Origin: Hydractinia symbiolongicarpus
Lineage: Eukaryota; Cnidaria; Hydrozoa; Anthoathecata; Hydractiniidae
Assembly (NCBI RefSeq): GCF_029227915.1
Contig: NC_079885.1
Location: forward strand, 30,941,001 to 31,005,000
DNA: 64,000 bases
Reading direction: 5' to 3'
The notes under the pieces were generated by a model. That model had not been told where the DNA came from. It saw only the letters and a program-made list of their open reading frames with translations, and did no database searches. Below are positions 1-9,660 of the stretch, piece by piece; within the stretch, counting starts at the first letter, position 1; every line of letters starts with the position of its first letter. The position numbers were made by a program, and so were the translations under genes.

Positions 1-112
1 TTATTTTAAAGTTCTGCTTAGTTGGAAATAAGAATTTTTTATTGTCATGCAGGGTAACCGAAGTTGCAGTAAGTTTTTTGGAAAAATGTATTACGGCTAT
101 CCGATTTCACGA

Positions 113-439
113 TTAATGTTTGATCTTGCACAAGAACTTTTCCCATAAACTATTGCAGGATTCTTTTTGCTTTAGGAGTGTAATAACAGGTTTTAAACTG
201 TGTTTTTATTTTTAAATGTTACAAAAACTTTTCCGCAAAATAAAATTGCTGAATGACTGTTTTAGCTGTGTAGGATAACAACAGGGTGTTTACTGTCTGT
301 TTATTTGAACCAAAGTTAGGATATTTTTCGGAAAGGGATATTATGTCGAAACGTATATGTGCGCCACAGTATATCTGTACTAATCACTCAGCCTAGTGTT
401 ACGACAAGCTATTACCTGTGTTTCTATTTAACAGAAGTT
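113..439 (+). repeat. Dispersed spacer repeat, member A
   Basis: This roughly 330-bp stretch aligns with 8571-8895, with many substitutions and small indels, and is nearly identical to 9334-9660. Shared blocks in the same order include TTTAAATGTTACAAAA, GACTGTTTTAGCTG or a close variant, TTAGGATA, ACTGTCTGTTT and TTTCTATTTAACAGAAGTT. The 520-610 stretch looks like a weaker third relative, with 'GCTGACTGTTTTAGCTATG' and 'TTGTGTTTTTATTC'. No reading frame is conserved. It may be an old tandem duplication within the spacer or a decayed dispersed element. I do not recognise the family. Confidence 0.75.
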
Positions 440-874
440 GTGCTAAAGTTTTCTTGAAAGGGTTTTTTTTACCTATATATACTAATGGCGCACCACAGAT
501 TAAAGTACATATATTTTAAGTTTTACTGGGAACATTTTGTGAAAAATAAAAAAGGTTTGCTGACTGTTTTAGCTATGACATGGCACAATATGTAAATTGT
601 GTTTTTATTCAAGCTAAAGGATAAATATAATTACACCCGAAAAACCTTAAATGTTGTGTGTTTCACTCGATTTACGATATACTGCACATTTGTACTAAGG
701 CGCTCCACCTGAATGTGTGGTACAGTTTTCAATTTGTATTAACTGTTCCACCAAGCGTTTTACGCCAGGTAACACAGTTACTTGTGGCTTAACCAGCATT
801 TCTCAAAAGGTTAATTAACTAGGCTGTGTGCTGTAAATTCCTAAGTGTATATAATGTTCACCTGTAAAGTTTTG
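440..874. other. AT-rich spacer without recognisable gene
   Basis: No supportable coding frame, RNA fold or known repeat was seen here apart from the weak similarity at 520-610 to the dispersed spacer repeat. The stretch has many T runs and short GTGTTT- and CTGTTT-type words. It leads into the TA microsatellite just upstream of the tRNA-like sequence. Confidence 0.6.
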
Positions 875-888
875 TATATATATATATA
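875..888. repeat. TA microsatellite (7 units)
   Basis: Seven consecutive TA units end 5 nt before the tRNA-like sequence. The duplicated copy at 10096-10107 has six units, and this 2-bp slip explains the change in offset between the two spacer copies. A TA-rich stretch just upstream is common at Pol III genes, but nothing here proves a role. Confidence 0.95.
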
Positions 889-893
889 TTTAT

Positions 894-962
894 GCCCTGC
901 TGGTCTAATGGCTATGACACTCATGCAAATGAGAAATCCAGGTTCGAATCCTGGACAGGGCT
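894..962 (+). tRNA. tRNA-like sequence or tRNA pseudogene with shortened anticodon arm, copy 1
   Basis: The 69-nt sequence folds partly as a tRNA. The acceptor stem is GCCCTGC against ACAGGGC, with six pairs and a C-A mismatch at pair seven. The D arm has GTC/GAC. The T arm is perfect (CCAGG, loop TTCGAAT, CCTGG), with discriminator T. Both internal Pol III promoter elements match consensus: A box GGTCTAATGG at 902-911 and B box GGTTCGAATCC at 941-951. The D-arm and acceptor words resemble eukaryotic tRNA-Glu (TGGTCTAGTGG, CCCTG/CAGGG). The anticodon region is 3-4 nt too short: CTCAT/ATGAG closes on only four bases, so no 7-nt loop or readable anticodon exists. CCA is not encoded. The first run of at least four T downstream is at 1090-1095, so a transcript could run about 200 nt. 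It could be a tRNA-derived SINE head, a degenerate tRNA gene, or an extra-transcriptional Pol III site. Confidence 0.75.
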
Positions 963-1016
963 AGGAAAAACATAATTATCTTGCACCTACAACAACCAGG
1001 CTTTCATATAATAGGT

Positions 1017-1031
1017 AATCTTTGAGTTGTA
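1017..1031 (+). repeat. 15-bp direct repeat, left member (copy 1)
   Basis: AATCTTTGAGTTGTA occurs here and again at 1473-1487. Each copy is followed by a G run (GAGGGGGGGG here, AGGGGG there). The 441 bp between the pair contain no recognisable gene. The pair could be a long target-site duplication around an inserted element, or remnants of a tandem repeat. Confidence 0.85.
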
Positions 1032-1472
1032 GAGGGGGGGGAGTTGCATACATTTATCACTTTCATTTATAGAGCCCAAAAGTGCTTTGTTTTTTGTAAT
1101 AGATCTATCACTTTATGGTAAAAAGTTTTGTGTTGACATACCTGGTAGGCACAAGAAACTAAAAAAGGCGTTTTTTAAATTTTTTTTGCCTTTCTCGTGG
1201 ACTTCTCTGATTATTTCCATATCTTGACTTTTTAATGTTGTTGTCATTGGAATCAAGTTAATCTCAGATTTATCAAAAAATCATATGGCGTTATGACCGA
1301 TTGTTTAAATACTTGTAATGGCACATAATTCTGCTAACATGATTCACTGTATATTGACCTGAGATAAATTTGAGACTTTTTTTGAGATATTGAATTTGAA
1401 ATATTTGCACCTCAATACTTTCTATACTCCTGGACTAATATGATACTTATCTTAGATATATTGAGTATACAC
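1032..1472. other. AT-rich 441-bp interval between the 15-bp direct repeats
   Basis: It has a run of eight G at 1034-1041, several T runs and no supportable open frame, terminal inverted repeat or poly(A) tail. It is present unchanged, apart from one substitution, in the second spacer copy. If the flanking 15-mers are a target-site duplication, this would be the inserted body, but it has no features of a known transposon class. Confidence 0.5.
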
Positions 1473-1487
1473 AATCTTTGAGTTGTA
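1473..1487 (+). repeat. 15-bp direct repeat, right member (copy 1)
   Basis: Second AATCTTTGAGTTGTA in this spacer copy, followed by AGGGGGATA. It pairs with 1017-1031. The flanking bases upstream differ between the members, so the shared unit is only the 15-mer plus a G-rich tail. Confidence 0.85.
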
Positions 1488-1514
1488 AGGGGGATATTTT
1501 CTATTAAAGTCATG

Positions 1515-1741
1515 CACCCCTGCCTTGCCGTTCCATTTTCTTGCCAGCACTGACCGTGCCTTTCTTTGCCTACCCTTCCTATGCCTTTTCTGGTGCCTGC
1601 CTACTATGTCCTTGCCTGTGCCTCCCATGCCTGTGCCTACCATGCCTTACCCAACCCTGCCTTCCTGATTCCTCATCCTGTTTCCTTGCCTGCCTTTGCC
1701 CTTTCCTTGCCGTGCTTAATGCCTTTGCCTTGGCAACCTCT
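1515..1741 (+). repeat. Degenerate TGCC-rich pyrimidine tract, copy 1
   Basis: A strongly pyrimidine-biased, purine-poor stretch built from short words such as TGCCTT, TGCCTACC, CTTGCC and TGCCTG with irregular 5-12 nt spacing, so a degenerate short-period repeat. It can be read through in more than one frame as Cys/Pro/Leu-rich peptides. Open reading in overlapping frames is what a stop-poor low-complexity tract gives and is no evidence of a gene. The tract directly abuts satellite array 1, about 22 bp before the first monomer. Confidence 0.85.
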
Positions 1742-2354
1742 CCGCAACTCTTTCTATATTGATTGATGAGGCGCTGAATAAAAGAAGTTTAATCGCCCTC
1801 AAACGAAAATCCGCGATTTCCCGTAAACCCCGGACTCGGCCCGTATAGTCCAAAGTATACAAAGAAAGTACCCAGGGAGTAAACTCATTTCCCGAACGAT
1901 TTTTTTAATTATTTTTTCACCATTAAAACGCATGAGACTTGTAGTTTTCAAAAATGTTTTCATTTTTGATGAGACGCTTAATGAAAGAAGTTTAATTGCC
2001 GGCAAACGAGAACCCCCGATTTCCCGTAAATCCCGGGCTTGGCCCGTATAGTCGAATGTATACAAAGAAAGTACCCTGTGAGTAAACTCATTTCCCGAAC
2101 GATTTTTTAAATTATTTTTTCACCAATAAAAAGCATGAGACTTGTAGTTTTCAGAAATGTTTCTATTTTTGATGAGACGCTTAATGAAAGTGGTTTAATC
2201 GCCGGCAAACGAAAACCCGCGATTTCCCGTAAATCCCGGGCTTGGCCCGTATAGTCGAATGTATACAAAGAAAGTACCCTGTGAGTAAACTCATTTCCAA
2301 ATCGATTTTTTAAATTATCTTTTCACCACTAAAACGCATGAGACTTGTAGTTTT

Positions 2355-2374
2355 CAAAAATGTTTTCATTTTTG
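2355..2374. repeat. Monomer foldback (representative)
   Basis: CAAAAATGTTTTCATTTTTG is a perfect inverted repeat with 8-bp arms CAAAAATG/CATTTTTG and a TTTT loop. It recurs once per monomer through most of the satellite. Many monomers carry a CAGAAATG version that breaks one pair, and a smaller class has CAAATATG. The same element marks the right end of array 1. Confidence 0.95.
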
Positions 2375-3899
2375 ATGAGACGCTGAATAAAAGAAGTTTA
2401 ATTGCCGGCAAACGAAAACCCGCCATTTCCCGTAAACCCCGGACTTGGCCCGTATAGTCAAAAGTATACAAAGAAAGTACCCAGGGAGTAAACTCATTTT
2501 CCGAACGATTTTTTAAATTATTTTTTCACCACTACAACGCATGAGACTTGTAGTTTTCAAAAATGTTTTCATTTTTGATGAGGCGCTGAATAAAAGAAGT
2601 TTAATCGCCCTCAAACGAAAATCCGCGATTTCCCGTAAACCCCGGACTCGGCCCGTATAGTCCAAAGTATACAAAGAAAGTACCCAGGGAGTAAACTCAT
2701 TTCCCGAACGATTTTTTAAATTATTTTTTCACCACTAAAACGCATGAGACTTGTCGTTATCAAAAATGGTTTCATTTTTGATGAGACGCTTAATGAAAGA
2801 AGTTTAATCGCCAGCAAACGAGAACCCCCGATTTCCCGTAAATCCCGGGCTTGGCCCGTATAGTTGAATGTATACAAAGAAAGTACCCTGTGAGTAAACT
2901 CATTTCCCGAACGATTTTTTAAATTATTTTTTCACCACTAAAACGCATGAGACTTGTAGTTTTCAGAAATGTTTTCATTTTTGTTGAGACGCTTAATGAA
3001 AGTGGTTTAATCGCCCGCAAGCGAAAACCCGGGATTTCCCGTAAATCCCGGGCTTGGCCCGTATAGTCGAATGTATACAAAGAAAGTACCCAGGGAGTAA
3101 ACTCATTTCCCGAACGATTTTTTAATTTTTTTTTTCATCACTAAAACGCATGAGACTTGTAGTTTTCAAAAATGTTTTCATTTTTGATGAGACGCTTAAT
3201 GAAAGTGGTTTAATCGCCGGCAAACGAAAACCCGCGATTTCCCGTAAATCCCGGGCTTGGCCCGTATAGTCGAATGTATAGAAAGAAAGTACCCTGTGAG
3301 TAAACTCATTTCCAAAACGATTTTTTAATTTATCTTTTCACCACTAAAACGCATGAGACTTGTAGTTTTCAAATATGTTTTCATTTTTGATGAGACGCTT
3401 AATGAAAGTGGTTTAATCGCCGGCAAACGAAAACCCGCAATTTCCCGTAAATCACGGGCTTGGCCCGTATAGTAGAATGTATACAAAGAAAGTACCCTGT
3501 GAGTAAACTCATTTCCCGAACGATTTTTTAAATTATTTTTTCACCAATAAAACGCATGAGACTTGTAGTTTTCAGAAATGTTTTCATTTTTGATGAGACG
3601 CTTAATGAGAGTGGTTTAATCGCCGGCAAACGAAAACCCGCGATTTCCCGTCAATCCCGGGCTTGGCCCGTATAGTCGAATGTATACAAAGAAAGTACCC
3701 TGTGAGTAATCTTATTTCCAAAACGATTTTTTAAATTACCTTTTCACCACTAAAACGCATGAGACTTGTAGTTTTCAAAAATGTTTTCATTTTTGATGAG
3801 ACGCTGAATAAAAGAAGTTTAATCGCCGGCAAACGAAAACCCGCCATTTCCCGTATACCCGGACTCGGCCCGTATAGTCAAAAGTATACAAAAAAAGTA

Positions 3900-5218
3900 C
3901 CCAGGGAGTAAACTCATTTTCCGAACGATTTTTTAAATTATTTTTTCACCACTACAACGCATGAGACTTGTAGTTTTCAAAAATGTTTTCGTTTTTGATG
4001 AGGCGCTGAATAAAAGAAGTTTAATCGCCCTCAAACGAAAATCCGCGATTTCCCGTAAACCCCGGACTCGGCCCGTATAGTCCAAAATATACAAAGAAAG
4101 TACCCAGGGAGTAAACTCATTTCCCGAACGATTTTTTAAATTATTTTTTCACCATTAAAACGCATGAGACTTGTAGTTTTCAAAAATGTTTTCATTTTTG
4201 ATGAGACGCCTAATGAAAGTGGTTTAATCGCCGGCAAACGAAAACCCGCGATTTCCCGTAAATCCCGGGCTTGGCCCGTATAGTCGAATGTATACAAAGA
4301 AAGTACCCTGTGAGTAAACTCATTTTCCGAACGATTTTTTAAATTATTTTTTCACCACTAAAACGCATGAGACTTGTAGTTTTCAGAAATGTTTTCATTT
4401 TTGATGAGACGCTTAATGAAAGTGGTTTAATCGCCGGCAAGCGAAAACCCGGGATTTCCCGTAAATCCCGGGCTTGGCCCGTATAGTCGAATGTATACAA
4501 AGAAAGTACCCAGGGAGTAAACTCATTTCCCGAACGATTTTTTAATTTTTTTTTCATCACTAAAACGCATGAGACTTGTAGTTTTCAAAAATGTTTTCAT
4601 TTTTGATAAGACGCTTAATGAAAGAAGTTTAATCGCCGGCAAACGAGAACCCCCGATTTCCCGTAAATCCCGGGCTTGGCCCGTATAGTTGAATGTATAC
4701 AAAGAAAGTACCCCGTGTGTAAACTCATTTGCCGAACGATTTTTTAAATTATTTTTTCACCACTAAAACGCATGAGACTTGTAGTTTTCAAAAATGTTTT
4801 CATTTTTGATGAGACGCTTAATGAAAGAGGTTTAATCGCCGGCAAATGAAAACCCGCGATTTCCGGTAAATCCCGGGCTTAGCCCGTATAGTCGAATGTA
4901 TACAAAGAAAGTACCCTGTGAGTAAACTCATTTCCCGAACGATTTTTTAAATTATTTTTTCACTACTAAAACGCATGAGACTTGTAGTTTTCAGAAATGT
5001 TTTCATTTTTGATGAGACGCTTAATGAAAGTGGTTTAATCGCCGGCAAACGAAAACCCGCGATTTCCCGTAAATACCGGGCTTGGCCCGTATTGTCGAAT
5101 GTATACAAAGAAAGTACCCTGTGAGTAAACTCAGTTTCCGAACGATTTTTTAAATTATTTTTTCACCAATAAAACGCATGAGACTTGTAGTTTTCAAAAA
5201 TGTTTTCATTTTTGATGA
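3900..5218 (-). repeat. Block duplication inside array 1, left copy (step 2636 bp)
   Basis: This block recurs at about 6537-7850 with a constant step of 2636 bp, which is 13 monomers. It includes the same rare signs in order: CACTACAACG, TTTTCGTTTTTGATG, a CCTAATGAAAG monomer, a CATCACTAAAACG monomer and a GATAAGACG monomer. A few differences exist, for example CACCATTAAAACG near 4150 versus CACCACTAAAGCG near 6785, and CCCCGTGTG versus CCCTGTGTG. The pattern shows amplification of multi-monomer blocks rather than single monomers. Confidence 0.85.
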
Positions 5219-6536
5219 GGCGCTGAATAAAAGAAGTTTAATCGCCCTCAAACGAAAATCCGCGATTTCCCGTAAACCCCGGACTCGGCCCGCATAGTCC
5301 AAAGTATACAAAGAAAGTACCCAGGGAGTAAACTCATTTCCCGAACGATTTTTTAAATTATTTTTTCACCATTAAAACGCATGAGACTTGTAGTTTTCAA
5401 AAATGTTTTCATTTTTGATGAGACGCTTAATGAAAGAAGTTTAATCGCCGGCAAACGAGAACCCCCGATTTCCCGTAAATCCCGGGCTTGGCCCGTATAG
5501 TCGAATGTATACAAAGAAAGTACCCTGTGAGTAAACTCATTTCCCGAACGATTTTTTAAATTATTTTTTCACCACTACAACGCATGAGACTTGTAGTTTT
5601 TAGAAATGTTTTCATTTTTGATGAGACGCTTAATGAAAGTGGTTTAATCGCCGGCAAACGAAAACCCGCGATTTCCCGTAAATCCCGGGCTTGGCCCGTA
5701 TAGTCGAATGTATACAAAGAAAGTACCCTGTGAGTAAACTCATTTCCAAAACGATTTTTTAAATTATCTTTTCACCACTAAAACGCATGAGACTTGTAGT
5801 TTTCAAAAATGTCTTCATTTTTGATGAGACGCTGAATAAAAGAAGTTTAATCGCCGGCAAACGAAAACCCGCCATTTCACGTAAACCTCGAACTCGGCCC
5901 GTATAGTCAAAAGTATACAAAGAAAGTACCCAGGGAGTAAACTCATTTCCCGAACGTTTTTTTATATTATTTTTTTACCACTAAACACATGAGACTTGTA
6001 GTTTTCAAAAATGTTTTCATTTTTTATGAGCCGCTGAATAAAAGAAGTTTAATCGCCCTCAAACGAAAATCCGCGATTTCCCGTAAATCCCGGACTCGGA
6101 CCGTATAGTCCAAAGTATACAAAGCAAGTACCCAGGGAGTAAACTCATTTCCCGAACGATTTTTTAAATTACTTTTTCACCACTAAAACGCATGAGACTT
6201 GTAGTTTTCAAAAATGTTTTCATTTTTGATGAGACGCTTAATGAAAGAAGTTTAATCGCCGGCAAACAAAAACCCGCGATTTCCCGTAAAACCCGGGCTT
6301 GGCCCGTATAGTCGAATGTATACAAAGAAAGTACCGTGTGAGTAAACTCATTTCCCGAACGATTTTTTATATTATTTTTTTACCACTAAACGCATGAGAC
6401 TTGTAGTTTTCAAAAATGTTTTCATTTTTGATGAGGCGCTGAATAAAAGAAGTTTAATCGCCCTCAAACGAAAACCCGCCATTTCACGTAAATCCCGGGC
6501 TTGGCCCGTATAGTCGAATGTATACAAAGAAAGTAC

Positions 6537-7850
6537 CCAGGGAGTAAACTCATTTTCCGAACGATTTTTTAAATTATTTTTTCACCACTACAACGCATGA
6601 GACTTGTAGTTTTCAAAAATGTTTTCGTTTTTGATGAGGCGCTGAATAAAAGAAGTTTAATCGCCCTCAAACGAAAATCCGCGATTTCCCGTAAACCCCG
6701 GACTCGGCCCGTATAGTCCAAAATATACAAAGAAAGTACCCAGGGAGTAAACTCATTTCCCGAACGATTTTTTAAATTATTTTTTCACCACTAAAGCGCA
6801 TGAGACTTGTAGTTTTCAAAAATGTTTTCATTTTTGATGAGACGCCTAATGAAAGTGGTTTAATCGCCGGCAAACGAAAACCCGCGATTTCCCGTAAATC
6901 CCGGGCTTGGCCCGTATAGTCGAATGTATACAAAGAAAGTACCCTGTGAGTAAACTCATTTCCCGAACGATTTTTTAAATTATTTTTTCACCACTAAAAC
7001 GCATGAGACTTGTAGTTTTCAGAAATGTTTTCATTTTTGATGAGACGCTTAATGAAAGTGGTTTAATCGCCGGCAAGCGAAAACCCGGGATTTCCCGTAA
7101 ATCCCGGGCTTGGCCCGTATAGTCGAATGTATACAAAGAAAGTACCCAGGGAGTAAACTCATTTCCCGAACGATTTTTTAATTTTTTTTTCATCACTAAA
7201 ACGCATGAGACTTGTAGTTTTCAAAAATGTTTTCATTTTTGATAAGACGCTTAATGAAAGAAGTTTAATCGCCGGCAAACGAGAACCCCCGATTTCCCGT
7301 AAATCCCGGGCTTGGCCCGTATAGTTGAATGTATACAAAGAAAGTACCCTGTGTGTAAACTCATTTCCCGAACGATTTTTTAAATTATTTTTTCACCACT
7401 AAAACGCATGAGACTTGTAGTTTTCAAAAATGTTTTCATTTTTGATGAGACGCTTAATGAAAGAGGTTTAATCGCCGGCAAATGAAAACCCGCGATTTCC
7501 GGTAAATCCCGGGCTTAGCCCGTATAGTCGAATGTATACAAAGAAAGTACCCTGTGAGTAAACTCATTTCCCGAACGATTTTTTAAATTATTTTTTCACT
7601 ACTAAAACGCATGAGACTTGTAGTTTTTAGAAATGTTTTCATTTTTGATGAGACGCTTAATGAAAGTGGTTTAATCGCCGGCAAACGAAAACCCGCGATT
7701 TCCCGTAAATCCCGGGCTTGGCCCGTATAGTCGAATGTATACAAAGAAAGTACCCTGTGAGTAAACTCATTTTCCGAACGATTTTTTAAATTATTTTTTC
7801 ACCAATAAAACGCATGAGACTTGTAGTTTTCAAAAATGTTTTCATTTTTG
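6537..7850 (-). repeat. Block duplication inside array 1, right copy
   Basis: Second copy of the 3900-5218 block, ending at the array boundary. In the left copy the sequence continues past the equivalent point (5218) with GATGAGGCGC. Here satellite stops and CGGAGAG spacer begins. The two copies together show that the boundary cuts a normal monomer at the foldback. Confidence 0.85.
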
Positions 7851-8288
7851 CGGAGAGTAGCGGAGCCCATTTCCTCATTAAATAAGCCAAATATAAAAGA
7901 AAAAGTAAGTACGGGGGAGAGTATATAGGATTTCTATACGATTTCCGCGCCCCGTTCCCTATACATCAAAAATATCAAAAATCCGTCGTTTTGGGGCCCA
8001 GTCTCCCAGCGATTTCATATGGTCATTCTTAAGTACATTTTTCTAGTGAGCGAGACAATATGTTTTTAGCACGGCGATGGAGTTTTTGTTGTTTTTTAAA
8101 TATGGTACCAAGAGTAAATGGTGCCGTTTCCAGTTTAGGTTAAATCTGCCTACACTTTTTAGCCACGTGATACATAAATCACTTTTACTAATATCACATG
8201 ACATTTTCTCGGACACATAGCGCCTCAAACTCAATCTAAGCCATATCGCAACTGACGGAAGGGCTTGTTATGTTCAAGAAAGCGAAGA
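7851..8288. other. Spacer unique segment right of array 1
   Basis: Not satellite and not present elsewhere in the window. It starts with GC-richer DNA (CGGAGAGTAGCGGAGCCC, then CGCGCCCCGTTCCC and GTTTTGGGGCCCAG), then becomes AT-rich. A 63-codon minus-strand frame at 8043-8234 has no recognisable motif and no support. I do not recognise the GC-richer part. It could be a fragment of a decayed element. Confidence 0.55.
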
Positions 8289-8317
8289 AAGAAAGGGTAT
8301 GTAATGAACCCTTTCTT
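8289..8317. repeat. 10-bp inverted repeat with 9-nt loop
   Basis: AAGAAAGGGT (8289-8298) and ACCCTTTCTT (8308-8317) are perfect complements separated by ATGTAATGA. The stem is not followed by a T run, so it is not an intrinsic-terminator type structure. Its function is unknown. Confidence 0.85.
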
Positions 8318-8335
8318 ATTCTCACTCACACCTAA

Positions 8336-8525
8336 GCCTAGCTAGCATAAAACTACTGACTGAGCTGGAATAATAATAGAACTTAAATAGCTAGCTAGAG
8401 CTACTTGAATTGAAGAGCTAGCTAGCTAATAGCATAAAAAAGATCAAGCAATATCATAATGGCTAGTATAAAACTAGCTAGCTACAAAGAAATAGATTTT
8501 CTGGCTATAGCTAGCTATAGCTCTA
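8336..8525. repeat. AGCT/CTAG-rich degenerate simple-sequence region
   Basis: The palindromic words GCTAGCTAG, AGCTAGCT, CTAGCTAGCT and ATAGCTAGCTATAG recur irregularly about ten times over ~190 bp, separated by short AT-rich stretches. The whole region is self-complementary at many places and could form alternative hairpins. It looks like a degenerate microsatellite. It is not in the duplicated part of the spacer, so only one copy is in the window. Confidence 0.85.
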
Positions 8526-8570
8526 CATATACTACACAGTGAGTGAGATAATACACTCAATCATAGTGCC

Positions 8571-8895
8571 GTGTTTAATTTTTAATCTTTAACAGAAACT
8601 TTTTCCATTAAATATTGCGGGGTTTTTTTGCTTAGAGAAGGTAAAAACAGGTTATAAACTGTATTTTTATTTTTAAATGTTACAAAATTTTCCACAAAGT
8701 ATATAAAATTGTTTTAGCTGCGTAGGATAGGAACAGGTTGTTAACTGTCTGTTTGTTTGAACTGAAGTTAGGATAGTTTTTTAGAAATGGGTATTGTGCC
8801 GAAACGTATGTGCGAAACAGTATAGCTACCTGTACAAATCACTCAGCCCTGTGTTAACAACAAGCTGTTACCTGTGTTTCTATTTAACAGAAGTT
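8571..8895 (+). repeat. Dispersed spacer repeat, member B (diverged)
   Basis: A diverged relative of 113-439 and 9334-9660, with the same word order (TTTAAATGTTACAAAA, TGTTTTAGCTG, ACTGTCTGTTTGTTTGAAC, TTAGGATA, CCGAAACGTATGTGCG, TTTCTATTTAACAGAAGTTT). It differs by many substitutions and indels. It is clearly older than the duplication that made the two 1.76-kb spacer copies. It lies about 440 bp upstream of the start of the second copy, so the spacer contains two paralogous ~330-bp units per period. Confidence 0.8.
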
Positions 8896-9221
8896 TAAGC
8901 TAATCTGGTTTAGTCACAAGTAACTATAACACCTGGGGCGATTTATACGTTTTGTAAACTGTGCCACATTGAATGTTGATTATGTCTGGTTTGAAATGGT
9001 ATTAAACCTATATGGATGTGCAACATACCTGTTTTATTATTTAATTTTTCAACATCTGCATTTGTTATTACCCAGGCGTTTTGAATTCTAACTTTAACAT
9101 CAACGTCTACGTTTTCTGTTAAGAGGCTTTTTAAATTCTGACAAGCTGTTCTCGTGCAATCATCAACATGTATTGAAACATGTATTTCTTATTAATTTAT
9201 CAATAGTCTAATTAATTGCTA
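8896..9221. other. AT-rich spacer, nothing recognised
   Basis: This stretch separates the diverged repeat from the start of the second spacer copy. I see no supportable frame, RNA fold or repeat. The words CAACATG and TATTGAAACATGTATTTC form a small imperfect repeat near 9165-9190. It would be expected to lie just left of position 1 if the spacer is duplicated further left. Confidence 0.5.
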
Positions 9222-9333
9222 TTATTTTAAAGTTCTGCTTAGTTGGAAATAAGAATTTTTTATTGTCATGCAGGGTAACCGAAGTTGCAGTAAGTTTTTT
9301 GGAAAAATGTATTACGGCTATCCGATTTCACGA

Positions 9334-9660
9334 TTAATGTTTGATCTTGCACAAGAACTTTTCCCATAAACTATTGCAGGATTCTTTTTGCTTTAGGAGT
9401 GTAATAACAGGTTTTAAACTGTGTTTTTATTTTTAAATGTTACAAAAACTTTTCCGCAAAATAAAATTGCTGAATGACTGTTTTAGCTGTGTAGGATAAC
9501 AACAGGGTGTTTACTGTCTGTTTATTTGAACCAAAGTTAGGATATTTTTCGGAAAGGGATATTATGTCGAAACGTATATGTGCGCCACAGTATATCTGTA
9601 CTAATCACTCAGCCTAGTGTTACGACAAGCTATTACCTGTGTTTCTATTTAACAGAAGTT
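9334..9660 (+). repeat. Dispersed spacer repeat, member A' (copy of 113-439)
   Basis: Same sequence as 113-439 at offset 9221. It lies 438 bp downstream of the diverged member at 8571-8895, in the same orientation. Confidence 0.85.

Larger units (their letters stand above)
1..1762 (+). repeat. Spacer segment, copy 1 (non-satellite, duplicated at 9222-10981)
   Basis: AT-rich DNA unlike the satellite and without a supportable reading frame. It matches 9222-10981 almost base for base. The offset is 9221 before the TA microsatellite near 875 and 9219 after it, because copy 1 has one extra TA unit. The only substitution I noticed is C at about 1108 versus T in copy 2 (context AGATCTATCACT versus AGATCTATTACT). 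The copy is cut by the window start, so its true left end is not seen. It contains the tRNA-like sequence, a 15-bp direct repeat pair and a TGCC-rich tract, each listed separately. It ends where satellite begins at 1763. The near-identity indicates a recent duplication or ongoing homogenisation. Confidence 0.95.
1763..7850 (-). repeat. Satellite array 1, ~203-bp monomers, about 30 copies
   Basis: Continuous head-to-tail ~203-bp monomers, all in the orientation opposite to that of 36883-64000, which I take as plus. Landmarks repeat every ~203 bp: CATGAGACTTGTAG, GTATAC, the foldback CAAAAATGTTTTCATTTTTG, and GCCGGC or a variant. The array begins at TTGATGAGG and ends exactly at the last base of a complete foldback (7831-7850). 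Its length of ~6.09 kb is therefore about an integer number of monomers. Diagnostic variants, such as GTTATCAAAAATGG near 2757 and GTAAATCACGGG near 3450, recur at 24.6-25.5 kb, so this array is closest to the 24.4-30 kb part of array 2. An internal duplication is listed separately. Confidence 0.97.

Noticed and set aside
894-962. Functional decoding tRNA-Glu gene
   Set aside because: The acceptor and D-arm words resemble tRNA-Glu, but there is no 7-nt anticodon loop and no readable anticodon, and the last acceptor pair is mismatched.
1541-1766. Cys/Pro/Leu-rich frames in the TGCC tract, and the minus-strand frame at 1452-1643 (copies near 10671-10985)
   Set aside because: Overlapping frames on both strands are open in a low-complexity pyrimidine tract. 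There is no recognisable domain, and the identity of the copies reflects recent duplication.
8043-8234. 63-codon minus-strand frame in the spacer
   Set aside because: It is short, has no recognised motif, promoter or second copy, and its length is within what AT-rich non-coding DNA gives by chance.
8289-8317. Intrinsic transcription terminator
   Set aside because: The 10-bp stem is real but lacks a following T run and lies in eukaryotic-type DNA next to no gene.
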